In this document: piece by piece, positions 52,972 through 63,140 of the stretch
Layout of the letters: every line of letters begins with the position of its first letter
Numbering within the stretch: the stretch's first letter is position 1
Assembly: GCA_036426205.1 (NCBI GenBank)
Contig: CM071574.1
Coordinates: 11,784,099 to 11,848,098, forward strand
From: Ascaphus truei
Taxonomy: Eukaryota > Chordata > Amphibia > Anura > Ascaphidae
Length of the DNA: 64,000 bases
Direction: 5' to 3'
Translations under genes and position numbers: made by a program
The notes under the pieces: generated by a model
Told to the model about the DNA's origin: nothing
Seen by the model: the letters and a program-made list of their open reading frames with translations, nothing else
Database searches by the model: none

Positions 52972-54982
52972 GGAGCACCAAGAAGTAACAGATTTGGTAA
53001 ATATATTTCATTAATTGAACATTTCACAATTTTTTTTATAAACATTAATGCCTATGTTTTTTAAATGGAAAACGTTCAAAGAAATCTTATTTTCACTAAT
53101 AAGATCAGAGGACATTCTAGGGACCAACTCCATATCCAGAGAAACAAAGATCAGCAGCTTTACAGGGGAAGCTTTTTTTTTGGTGAATTGAACATAGGGC
53201 TTGCATGTGTATCCTGTATCCCTTCATTCAGTTACTAACATCCCCATTACTGACTTTTCCAAACTATAATGCAGTATAACGTGATATGAGACTTCTTCTG
53301 ATTTATTCAATAGCTCAGTGTTTTACATTACTCTTGATGTATTCAGAGAACCTCAAATGGTAGACTCATATCCTGAACTCAAGTGTCCCCAAACAGCTGT
53401 GACCATGTTCTCTTCTTTACCACTCAGAATCAGAATAGGACCAGAGGAATTGGTCAGCCATGTGGCTGATTGTCTGGACCCTACATCCTATCAATTTAGG
53501 TTGACATAAAGTGGAACTTTGAAATAAAAATCCTGTTTTTTAATCACTTTCTTGATATTCAAAAGGAATATTACAATGTCTTATCATGTCAAACAAGGAG
53601 AGTAGAGCAAGAATCCAGGTGTACCATTATTGTTTACTATAGTCTGAATTCGCCTTAAAAAATAACAGCGAAGCCAAATTTGTTATCTATCCAAATCTGC
53701 ATATTGTGCATGCTGAGGTTAAATGGGTTTGAGTAGAGTAAATGCAGAGAGGCAATATTACTAACCAATATTTTCAACAGTTAGATCCCATGGATAAAGC
53801 ATTATCTGCCAGCAATTTCTGTTACTGAAGACATTTGGCACAGCAATGTTAGAGTGATAGCCAGTAGTTAGATCCCTATACAGATGAGATCATTGCCTTT
53901 ACATGTGTGCACTAGGAGGGTCCCTGTTGATATTTACACACAGATACATTACATTGTAAATTAGGCAGTTAGGAGTAACAAGGGCAAATAAAGTTTGTAT
54001 TTCTTATAGATCATATAGAGATGGCATCAAAGTATTCACAGTTTCATCTGATTGTTGCAATTTTTGTTAAGAATGCAACAGTATACAGTATGACCTTCTT
54101 CTGAAAGGAGAATTACTGAGCGGGAAGCCTGTATGATATTCAGTACAGTACTACTGTTAAAGCAGAAATTCTCTTTTTCTCAGCATGCACAAAATCTCCT
54201 TTGTTTTTATTACAGGAACCTGTGCTGCTGTTTTGGCCATCACACACTTTTTCAATTCTGGAGATGCTGGTTGCTGAAAATGTTCCTCTCTGGGAGCTTA
54301 AAATGGCCACAGACATGTATACTCATTAAAGCAAGAGGATGCTATGGAAACAGCGGATGCTATTGAAATAATAATCAAGAAAAATGCAGCAAAAAATTAA
54401 GATTTAAAAGAAAAAAAAAAACATGAACTATTGGGCTTTTTTATGTTTTTATTTTTGTTTTTGGGGTGGACTGCAGCATCAAAATAGCTGTCCATTCTCA
54501 GGATAAATAATAACATTTATTCTCGACATTGGGAAAATAATGAAAGAAAAGGCTAAGATTATTTATACATTTCCGTAATGCTTCACTCTTGCAATTGCTC
54601 TGCTCTTAATGTGATTGATTGGTCTTTTGGATATGTTGTTGAGCTTAGCTAAAGCTTTTAATTATTAATTTGCATCATTGTAGCTAATTGCAATGGTGGC
54701 AAAAATGGGTTAACTAAGTCATTTATAAAGCCGTTTAGCTTTAGAGATATTTGCAACAGGCAGTTTATCATTCTTCTGGCAAGGTTACAAATGATTGGCT
54801 TCTGGTATATGAGACGCTTATAGAGGCTAATGGCATACTAAAAATTGTCTCTTTCATGTACAAATTAATTGCATTCTTATGCAATTCACATCAGCATGTC
54901 TTGTCTTACTTTGCATTTCCAAGCTTTTGAAAGGTTTATATGGAACTGAAGCATCTTTTTTGTGCATGCCACTTCAATTATT
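52972..54982. other. anonymous DNA
   Basis: No coding or mobile sequence recognised. 54590-54950 contains dense TAATTGCA, ATTAATTTGCAT and TTAATTGCAT homeodomain/POU-like motifs and is not obviously repetitive. Confidence 0.5.
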
Positions 54983-55006
54983 CTTTTTTTTTTTTTTTTT
55001 TTTTTA
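54983..55006. repeat. poly-T run
   Basis: More than 20 consecutive T residues, nearly uninterrupted. Confidence 0.95.
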
Positions 55007-55229
55007 AACATGGAAATGCAAAGACTGTCATTGTTGGACATAAGCTTAAAGATACACCGGTAAACTGGTCAACACATCAAAATGATCCCTCCCTTGATAA
55101 AAATTCTAAATATTTAATTTGTGGCAAATTAGTTTTACACCAAACCAAAGTAAAGATATGTTGTCTACAAAATGTTCCATTGCTCTATCTATTCTTGGAA
55201 GGATTTATTTTTTGGACAGTTCAAGGGAA

Positions 55230-55700
55230 GTACCACTGACAAATTGTCTGTGGGAATGGGCCAGAAGAAGGGGCTAGCCCCCAAAACGTTGCCCCCTTTA
55301 TTGATTTAATTAATTGTTCATTTATTGACCTTCCCCCTCCCTTTTTGCCTTTCTCTCCCATTTTGCCTCATTGTGTTCCCCCTCTTTCCCCATGATTGGT
55401 ATTTCCCCTTTCACCCCTGAGTTTGGTGTATAGCTCCCCCTTTAGTTGGTTTGAATACTTCATGCTACATATTTTTGTACTTTGTGTTTTCTTTACATAT
55501 TATCATTCACTAGTAATATTCATTATCAGTAACATTTTGACGGAATCCTCAGTCTCTCTTATCTTGTTGTATGCTTGGAACCTTTTTTTTTGTTTGAATA
55601 CCCTATAGCGAATGGGGTCTCTTTTGTTCCCTTTGCACCGCCACCATCAGGATTCTCTTCATAAAGACTCATACATTTTTTCTAATTTTGTGCTGTCTAC
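55230..55700 (+). mobile_element. possible Penelope-type repeat fragment
   Basis: Starts with a hammerhead-like core (55261-55293: CCAGAAGAAGGGGCTAGCCCC, with CAAAACGTTGCC following) and continues with pyrimidine-rich and AT-rich tail sequence, as in other Penelope-type fragments of this window. Weak evidence. Confidence 0.3.
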
Positions 55701-56528
55701 ACACTTTACTTTTTTTAAATACAACATGTCATGATTTCAAACGTAATCGTATGATCCTACAAATAATCCTTAGATGCCGATGACTGAAACACACATAGTA
55801 TTACATAATTCATTGCCCCAATGCACGGTTGCTTCTGTTGCTTCTTAAACCACCATGATTGGTTCTACCAAGGATGGTAGAAGAACGTTACTACAGTATC
55901 TTACCAAACCCAGGAATTCAAGAACTGCAGTATACTGGGGAAGAAAGAGACTGATTTGATCATGCATGCAGATTTCATTCCTATATTACTTGGCTTGATT
56001 ATAGATGTGTAGCACGAGCAAAAAAATATTGTTATGTTTGTATGGAGGTTCCAATAATTGACATTTTGTATATAAATTGAACTTCTTATAATATTACATC
56101 AATTCTAGGCTATGGCATAAAATGTTTCTTTGACAATATACATGGCTAGGTTTAATCCTCAATCATCTCCAAAACTAATTTTCCCATCGACAGTCTTTAA
56201 TTTACATGATGATACAATTTCTCACACCAAGAAGCAGAGCAACCCTTCATCGTCAGAGGCTAATGGTGATCCAGTTTAAAGCTTAAAAGATAATTACAAG
56301 AATGTGCTTCAAGTGACAGGGTTCTTTTGATAACCCAGGTTGTTGATTGCTTTTTAATTACACCTTTTTCTACTTGAAGAATAGGTACTTTTCTCTTCAA
56401 AAGTTAAAAATGTAATTCTTTTGGAGATAATAGAAAAAATGGTAGAACTTACACTCACCGGTTTGTAGTATAGTAAAATTAACAAATGCTGGATCCTGCG
56501 TCGATAACGCTGGGCGCATGTAATACCA
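55701..56528. other. anonymous DNA
   Basis: No feature recognised. The segment 56080-56400 is not obviously repetitive. Confidence 0.5.
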
Positions 56529-56760
56529 AGATACCTGGAAGGATCAGCACTCAGTCATAGAGAAAAAATAGAAAATAGAGAGATACTGTATACACTCACA
56601 TGTTCCTTTTGGTATCAAAAAGGATTCTTCTTTAATGTACAGAAAAATACAGAAAACAATAGGGATTAGTCTGCAGACACACTGTTACCACAGCACAATG
56701 AGCAAACTCACAAGGTTCCCTAGTGCTTTCGTCAAGTTTATTTTCTGTACATTAAAGAGG
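56529..56760 (+). repeat. left member of an inverted pair with 57240-57345
   Basis: GGATCAGCACTCAGTCATAG, AAATAGAAAATAGAG, CACTCACATGTTCCTTTTGG and TATCAAAAAGG are mirrored at 57240-57345 (CCTATTTGATACCAAAGGG, CACGTGAGTTTCGCTCTATT, CTATGACTGAGTGCGGATCC). A GACGAAAGCACTAGGG motif on the minus strand (56736-56721) is Penelope-like. Confidence 0.7.
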
Positions 56761-56792
56761 CAACCTAAGTGGGCCATTTTTGTTGTTGTTTA

Positions 56793-56798
<6 letters not shown>

Positions 56799-56829
<31 letters not shown>

Positions 56830-56841
56830 CTTGTAATATAA

Positions 56842-56886
<45 letters not shown>
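56799..56886. repeat. (TA)n microsatellite, two blocks
   Basis: TA repeats split by CTTGTAATATAAATATAA. Confidence 0.95.
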
Positions 56887-56890
<4 letters not shown>

Positions 56891-56891
<1 letters not shown>

Positions 56892-57204
56892 AAGCAGGGG
56901 GTCTCCGGAGCTGAACCCCATTAATTTTAGCTCCAGGGAGCCCTTGTTTCCAGAGATACTTACCTCCATACGGGGGGGCTGGTAGCCGCTGGGGTTTATG
57001 TAGTGGCGACTTTTCAAAGCTTCCACGTCCTGCAGGCCAATAGGAATCTGTGATGCCATTCACTGCATTTCCTATTGGCCTGCGTGATGCGGGAGTTTTT
57101 AAGTGCAGAAAGATACCGGCTCACCCTTCAGAGATAAGTATCTCGGGAACAGGGGATCACTAGAGCTGAAATTAATGAGTTCACCTCCAGAGACCCCTGC
57201 TTCA
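56891..57204. mobile_element. hairpin miniature element (GCAGGGGGTCTCCG family), copy 2
   Basis: Begins GAAGCAGGGGGTCTCCGGAG and ends CCAGAGACCCCTGCTTC. Arms carry GTTTCCAGAGATACTTACC / GATAAGTATCTCGGGAAC and GGCCAATAGGAA / TTCCTATTGGCC. It sits between the (TA)n tract and the right member of the inverted pair. Same family as 47431-47702. Confidence 0.85.
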
Positions 57205-57239
57205 AACCTACTGTATGGATTTTAAAAGAAAAACAACCC

Positions 57240-57345
57240 GCTTGGATTGCTCCTTAAAAAAGAAACCTATTTGATACCAAAGGGAACACGTGAGTTTCGC
57301 TCTATTTTCAATGTTTTCTCTATGACTGAGTGCGGATCCTATCAG
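57240..57345 (-). repeat. right member of an inverted pair with 56529-56660
   Basis: Reverse complement of the left member. The pair encloses the (TA)n tract and the miniature element. Confidence 0.7.
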
Positions 57346-57575
57346 GTATTTTACTCTTTTGGATATAACCAGTGTAAGCTAATGTTCTTATTCATTTATA
57401 ATATACAGTATGGGCAGCTTCATTTACACTGAATGATATAGAAAGCCTCCTTATTTTGACTATTACTGACTTGCTTGTGGTCATCTCATATTATATTAAC
57501 CATGTTTACTTAGCTTATTTCCTAAAAGCCAGCGGTTTATGCCTACCTCTATTTTAACTATTGTTCTAATACTCT
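57346..57575. other. anonymous DNA
   Basis: No feature recognised. Confidence 0.5.
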
Positions 57576-58050
57576 GACTCAGGGGTGGATTGAATTTACT
57601 TGCCAGCCCGGGCGATTCACTGAAGAGCAGCCCTCGTGCAGCGTCGCAGTGGCATGATGTTGTGGTGACATGTGATGTTGCGTTGTCATGGAAACATGTT
57701 AACATTGTGTGGCAAAACCATGCAACACTGTTGGAGGGCCACTCCAGAGAAGGCAAGACCCCACTCTCACTCACTGACCCCCCTGTCAACATACACACAC
57801 ACTTACCCAGTGATCCTGCTGGTCCAGGAACTGCCCAGCTCCCTCCTCCAGTCGGGTGGGTGGAAGTTGGACCCTGGCACCAACAGGAGGAGGGAGAATA
57901 ATGCAGGCAGTCAGGAGGCTGGGCGCCACAGCACCGTCCCACCAGCCCAACGCACCACACTGTGCGATGGCACAGAGGCACACCACTGTGCGATGGCACA
58001 GAGGCACCCATGAACGACACACACACACTCTTACAGATGCAGCAACCAGT
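57576..58050. repeat. GC-rich repeat with short tandem unit
   Basis: Begins CTGACTCAGGGGTGGATTGA. A unit of about 26 bp, CACTGTGCGATGGCACAGAGG, is present twice in tandem (57957-58008). Open frames on both strands follow composition; no domain. The CAGGGGTGGATT start is hAT-like, but no matching end was found. Confidence 0.5.
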
Positions 58051-58064
58051 ATTAGATCACTTGC

Positions 58065-58175
58065 CTTGGAAAATCTGGAGCAATCTCACTGTAAAAGCCT
58101 CAACATGCCTCAACATTTCTGTGAGATTCCTAATGGCCCATCGGATTAACACAGCAGGGGTTCCCTGCAGTCCCA
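58065..58175 (+). mobile_element. fragment of the 62-kb miniature element family
   Basis: CTTGCCTTGGAAAATCTGG, TGGCCCATCGGATTAACAC and CCCATTCAAACTGATAA are shared with 62022-62255. Only the left part is present. Confidence 0.8.
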
Positions 58176-58211
58176 TTCAAACTGATAATAAAAGCATTTT
58201 GTTAGCCACAG

Positions 58212-58275
58212 AACGGTATTGTCTATTCGTTTTTGATTATTAAAGCTCAGCTAACATGGTACTGATACCTCTACA
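58212..58275 (+). repeat. interspersed repeat, inverted relative to 34157-34232
   Basis: GAACGGTATTGTCTATTCGT, TTTTTGATTATTAAAGCTC, AGCTAACATGGTACTGATAC, then CTCTACATATATA. Same repeat as on the minus strand at 34157-34232. Confidence 0.75.
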
Positions 58276-58316
58276 TATATATACAGTATACACACACACA
58301 CACATATATATATACA
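58276..58316. repeat. (TA)n/(CA)n microsatellite
   Basis: TATATATACAGTATACACACACACACA-type sequence. Confidence 0.9.
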
Positions 58317-60289
58317 TGCAGTGCTATATGTTTTGCTGCTTCAAGCAGTAGTTACATACAGTATGGTAGTTCAGAAGTGGATGAATAGTAGAGGTGTAAA
58401 GAGTTGCCAGGCTGTTATGCTCACACCAGCTCTAAAATGCAGAGGCGAGAATGGCTTAAATGTTGCCATAATGTATCACGAGACTCATGATCATGAATAC
58501 ACTATCATGTTACATAAAGACATCAATGAATCCATTTGAGCCCATGTATCTTTTTTTGCGAGCCTTTGCTGAAATGTATAATCTCAGATTCAATAACTTT
58601 GTGGGATAATAAATGCCTTTTAACATCAGTGTAGGGCAACAGGACATCTAAGCATGAAGCGGAAGCTGTTTGTTTTAATGCTAAACTGACACTTTGAGCC
58701 AATGTAAATATACATCTAGCCTTTTCAACATGAATCTATCAAGATAAGTTTAAGTTACTTTGATTTTTTTCCCTGTACTGTATCTTACTGTGTTTGACCA
58801 CAGTTCAATACCTGTTAAGTGTTTTTTTATTTAAGAAATTTATACCATTCGCTTTTTGCTGCAGAAAAAAATGTGGTCTCCGTTTCCCCATCAAGTGTCA
58901 CAGTTTCCTGTGCCTAACTTATTTATTAATTTCTTTGAACTTGGAGTTCAGTATGTGTCTTTAATAACAGAAAATTAAAATCGTTAACAGCTTGCAGTTT
59001 ATATTTAAGTCAGTGTGCCTTTTCAAGAGTCCCCATGCCAATTTCAAAATAATAGCCCATTTAGCTTAGAAAAATGAAAGTCCGTGAATTCAAATACACA
59101 AACATACACATTCACTAAGTACTTCACTGTGCATGACAGGTCACATTGTACGAAAAGCTCTCAGACCCAGCAGGAAAAATGCTTAATGTTTAAATGAAAG
59201 GCAAGGAGCTTGGATTTAAATTATAGATGCACAAATCGAATGATAGCAATTGCAGAAGATGCAAAAAAAAAAAAAAAAATCAGGTTCACTAACTCCAGAA
59301 GATGTAAGAATCCTTATATATTATTTATAACAAAGAACAAAATGTTAAAGCTATTTAATATAGTGGTAAATGTTTATGCTAACTCTAAATGGAAGAAGGG
59401 ACTCTGTGAGTAAAGACGCTAACTCTAAGAACAAAGATACTGACTGTGAAGTTGCTGCTGTAGTGGTTTGAATACATGGGTTAGCTTTTGTGACCTTTAG
59501 CATGTTGTTTTGTCTCCCTGTATTTCAGCACTGAAATTAAATTGTAAACTTTATAGGGCTGGACTTATTGTGTCTGTAAAATTATATATGCCACACTGGG
59601 TTGCTTTTTAAGAAAATATATTTTTAAACTTTAATTGTCTTTAGTGAACTTTAGTGAATCACTTGGCTTTGGTTTGATCAGTTGACATTTGGTTTATATA
59701 TTGATAGACGAAGATGGTATTATATACAAACCTGACAAGGAAGCCAATGTCAATCCCAACAATTATTGTATATTGCTGCATCTTCAATTCAACTTGATAA
59801 TGGGTATAATTATCTATGCTGTTTTCCTTTGTACAAATGATTAAATCTATCACTATTTTTGTTTGTGAAAGCAACAAGCACACCAAATGTAAGTTTTTTT
59901 TCACAGTATTTGAACCCTAGTAATGAATTACTCTATTTTCATCTATGGGGCACCAGCAGTTCCCCTGAAACTAAGAGTTTTTGGTGCCAGTTCTTAAATT
60001 TTAAAGATGGCACCCACAGTCATCCAATAGGAAGCCGTACCATTATCTGTTGTTGCCTTTCAATTGGCCCGCTCTTTGGTGGCCATTTTATTTCTCCTGG
60101 ATGAGTGTAGAAGTCTGGCACAGAAAACTGTAAGTATCTGGGGAAATGGGGAAGTGTGTTCTTATAGCACTTTGACACTTTGTTTTACATTTTCTTCAAG
60201 AATATTTAAAAAAAAAATTGGTTTAGTTAATTGATCATACAAACAACTTACTCATTCCAACCCAGAATTATGATGTTTTGTGGTTAGGT
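58317..60289. other. anonymous DNA
   Basis: About 2 kb without coding or classified mobile sequence. An A-run lies at 59262-59279. Short open frames show no domain. Confidence 0.5.
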
Positions 60290-60790
60290 AAGCTGCTTAC
60301 TGTTCTGAGTTTAATAAAGAAGCTGACAACTTCATTTTCAAAGAGGGCCCCCATGTATACAATGGTTTGGTGTCAAGGGGTGATCTACGGCTAGAGTAGA
60401 TCCCAGTGGCAGGAACAGCAGGGAGCATGGTCTTGGTCACAAGCAGAGGCCAGAGGCAGGCGGAAGGTAGTGTGATCAGGGTCACAAGCAGAGGTTGGAG
60501 GCAGGTGGCAGGTAGCATGGTCAGGGTGACAAACAGAGGTCTGCAACAAGGAGACAGAATCAGGACAATAGCAATATTAACAGCAGTAAACTCAAGAACC
60601 TAGCAGGAGCTGAGGAACCAGTATAAACAGGCACTGACAGACAGGAAGTTTATATAGGCAGGCTGAGAGTTAGAGCACAGGTGCAGAGGTGCCAGCTTTC
60701 AGGGTCTGGAATGTTCCTTGAGAGAGCTAACAGAGTAGCAGCAGTCCCAGTGGATAAGCTTGGGTACTGCGGGCTAGAACATGACATTAC
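60290..60790 (-). mobile_element. long terminal repeat of the Ty3/gypsy element (3' LTR)
   Basis: On the minus strand the LTR probably starts at TGTCATGTTCTAGCCCGC (near 60787), right after a purine-rich primer tract, GGAGGGTGGAG (60800-60790). A TATATAAACTTCC TATA-like sequence lies at about 60657-60645. The far end near 60290-60305 is not fixed, because the second LTR is outside the window. It contains the 45-bp tandem repeat listed separately. Confidence 0.7.
60424..60547. repeat. 45-bp tandem repeat in the LTR
   Basis: About 2.7 units with GGTCACAAGCAGAGG, GGAGGCAGG and AGCATGGTC, starting at 60424, 60469 and 60514. Repeats in LTRs often hold enhancer sites. Confidence 0.9.
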
Positions 60791-61206
60791 TCCACCCTCC
60801 AAAGAGCATTCTCTGGACAATCCTCCCAGGGCTTGTCTGGATATATCCGGTGGAAGGCTCTGACTAGTCATGGAGCATGTACGTAATCTTTGGTTCCCAG
60901 GACCTCTCCTCTGGGCAATAGCCCCCCAGTGGACGAGGTACTGTAGTCTCCCTCGGTGTAAGCTGGAGTCAAAAATTAACTCCACAATGAATTCCTCTTC
61001 ATTATCCACAAGGGCAGGATCAGGAGAAAGAAGTTTCCATACAGGAAATGGATTCTCCTGAAATGGTTTCAGAAGGGAAGTATGAAAAGCAGGGTGTTTG
61101 TTGGTGGTCTCTGGAAGCTCTAATCTATAGGGCACTGGATTTATTAGTGCTGAAATGTGAAATGTCCCGATGTATTTTTGACCCAATTTAATGGTTGGAA
61201 CTTTTA
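60791..61206 (-). pseudogene. Ty3/gypsy integrase C-terminus with chromodomain
   Basis: The chromodomain at the end of chromovirus-type integrases is thought to steer insertion to particular chromatin. Minus-strand reading from 61206: KVPTIKLGQKYIGTFHISAL (GPY-like region), YRLELPETTNKHPAFHTSLL, then DNEEEFIVELIFDSSLHRGR and LQYLVHW (chromodomain core), after which the frame shifts. The last part (ECSLEGGVM) runs up to the LTR at about 60790. The upstream integrase is cut off by the miniature element at 61207-61688. Confidence 0.9.
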
Positions 61207-61688
61207 GGGCCTCATGCAGAGAGCAGCGCTATATAGAATTGGAGAGGGGGAAAAATTGTAGCTTTTTTGGAGAGTTTTTTTCTCCATATGCAGAAAGGGC
61301 AGAAAACTGCATTAACAAGCCTTTCTGCATATGGAGAGTTTCAACCAGCGCTATAAGCGCTGTTGAAACTTGTAGGGAAAAAATCGCGTTTTTTTTTTTT
61401 TCCTCTCCACCGGCCGCGGAGCGCCAGCTGCTTGGTGGAGAGGAAAAATGTTGAAAATCGCGCCATTTTTTTGGCGCGAACAGCCACTAGATGGCGATCG
61501 CGGCTCTCTGCATACGGCAGAAAAAAAAACTGGAGAGATTAGAAACTCTCCAGCCGCGCGGCGAATTGCAAACAAAAAAAAAAAAAATGGCGCTTTTTTT
61601 AAAACTTGCCGGTTTCTGCCTTTCTCAAGGCAGAATTCGCCAATTAATGCCGTTTTCGCTTTTTGCGCTTCTCTCTGCATGAGGCCCT
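61207..61688. mobile_element. foldback element (AGGGCCTCATGCAGAGAG ends), nested in gypsy
   Basis: Ends AGGGCCTCATGCAGAGAG and CTCTCTGCATGAGGCCCT are the same as those of 40239-40829. The interior differs but shares GGCGCGAACAGCC and AAAATGGCG motifs. Internal arms include TTTCTGCATATGGAGAG and AACTCTCCA. It splits the integrase reading frame of the gypsy element and so is the younger of the two. Confidence 0.88.
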
Positions 61689-62021
61689 TAATCGTAGATT
61701 TTTCGTAGAAAAAGACGGACCTTATGCCCAACGTGAAATGCTAGGGAGGGTCTGCGGTTTTGGTCTGCTGCTCTTTTGTAACGTACTTGAGCCTCACAAA
61801 GTGTCTCTTTGAGGGTCTCCTGGATGTCTCGCAGAATCTTAAGTTTCTTTACAAATGCCGGAATGAAAATGGAAATCGAGGAATAAAGGTTGGATGAAAT
61901 CCAAAATTTGAGAAGGGACTTTTCTGTGTCGATGAATGATGTGAGTTGTTGTACGAAAACTGAGCTAGCGGTAGAAAATTAATTCAGTGATCCTGGAGAT
62001 GGCAAACAAAACATTGTACAG
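61689..62021 (-). pseudogene. Ty3/gypsy integrase, region after the catalytic core
   Basis: Minus strand reads ETLCEAQVRYKRAADQNRR, then PSLAFHVGHKVRLFLRK, the usual stretch between the catalytic core and the chromodomain of Ty3/gypsy integrases. It is bounded by miniature elements on both sides. Confidence 0.8.
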
Positions 62022-62255
62022 ATGCGCCAACGAGTATTCTAAAACTTGCCTTGGAAAATCTGGGGCTATCACCAACAAGATCCAGGTACATGCTGGGTAC
62101 ATGCTGCAACATTTCAGTGACATTTCTGCAGAGACTAATGGCCCATCGGATTAACACAGCAGGGGACCCTGGCAGTCCCATTCAGTTTGTATCCAGCATG
62201 TACCTGGGTCTTGTTGGTGATTGCCCCAGATTTGTTTTAGAATACTCGTCGGCAC
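62022..62255. mobile_element. palindromic miniature element nested in gypsy integrase
   Basis: Left arm GCCAACGAGTATTCTAAAAC, ATCACCAACAAGATCCAGG, TACATGCTGG. Right arm CCAGCATGTACCTGGGTCTT, GTTGGTGATTGCCCCAGAT, TTTTAGAATACTCGTCGGC. The middle carries ATGGCCCATCGGATTAACAC. A fragment of the same family lies at 58065. It interrupts the integrase after [11 protein letters not shown] sequence. Confidence 0.88.
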
Positions 62256-62930
62256 TAAAGTAAGTATTGTTCTAATGTCTGATTGGTCCTTTCGGTCTGG
62301 CCATTGGATTGTGGATGATAGCCAGACGATAAATTTAAACGAATTTCTAGAGAGAAACAGAAAGTCCCCCAAAACTTTGAAATGAATTGTACCCTCTATC
62401 AGATATGATCTCATCTGGAGCCCCGTAAAGCCGGAATTCCTCTTTCACAATCAACTTGGCTGTCTTGTCTGCGAAGGGAGATTCTGTGCAGCAATGAAGT
62501 GAGCCATTTTTGTAAGCCGATCCACTACTACCAGAATGGTATTGTGTCCACTTGATTTGGGTAGGTCAACAATAAAATCCATTGATATGGGCCCCCCAGG
62601 ACGAGTGGGAATCAGAAGAGGGTGCAGTAAACCCATAGGGGATGCTCAAATGAGGAGTATTGATCCTAGCACAGGTCTCACAGGAGAGGACATAGTCTTT
62701 AACATCTTGTGCTAATTTGGGCTACCAAAAAGAGAGGGACAATAGTTCCTGTGTCTTTAGGACACCTGGTGACCAGCGGGTCGGGAGTTGTGCATTAATT
62801 GGAGCACCTCTATCCTTACCACCTTAGGGATGAACAGATGGTCCTTACAGTTCCACAGACCCACATATAAATAGTTCAGCTTTTGGTGGAGGGTTTGTTA
62901 AGAAATGAGTAGGCTCCCTTAGTTTCAGTG
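62256..62930 (-). pseudogene. Ty3/gypsy integrase catalytic core
   Basis: Integrase inserts the DNA copy into the chromosome. Minus-strand islands: a region with [20 protein letters not shown] and [15 protein letters not shown] (62600-62490, with the first catalytic Asp in MDFIVDLP), then [24 protein letters not shown] (62400-62300, worn equivalents of the second Asp region and the SNGQTER motif carrying the catalytic Glu). Frames are broken in several places. Further upstream (62640-62930) only fragments of the zinc-binding region are plausible. Confidence 0.85.
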
Positions 62931-63140
62931 AGGAGATCAATGGAAAATGTAATGCCCAGAAATATTTTCTTTAGAAGAATAGTTTCTTCTTGCTCTTTAT
63001 CTGAACTAGGATTAGCAATAATCATGACAAGGCATCAGCTTTCCCATTCTTGGAGCCAGGGCGGTATGAGATGTGGAACTGAAATCTTGCAAAGAAGAGA
63101 GCCCACCTGGCTTGTCGTGTACAGATAGTCTCTTTGCAGA

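Noticed and set aside
57496..58026. 176-codon minus-strand open frame with cysteine-rich N-terminus
   Set aside because: Overlapped by open frames in four other phases in a GC-rich tandem-repeat region; no family resemblance.
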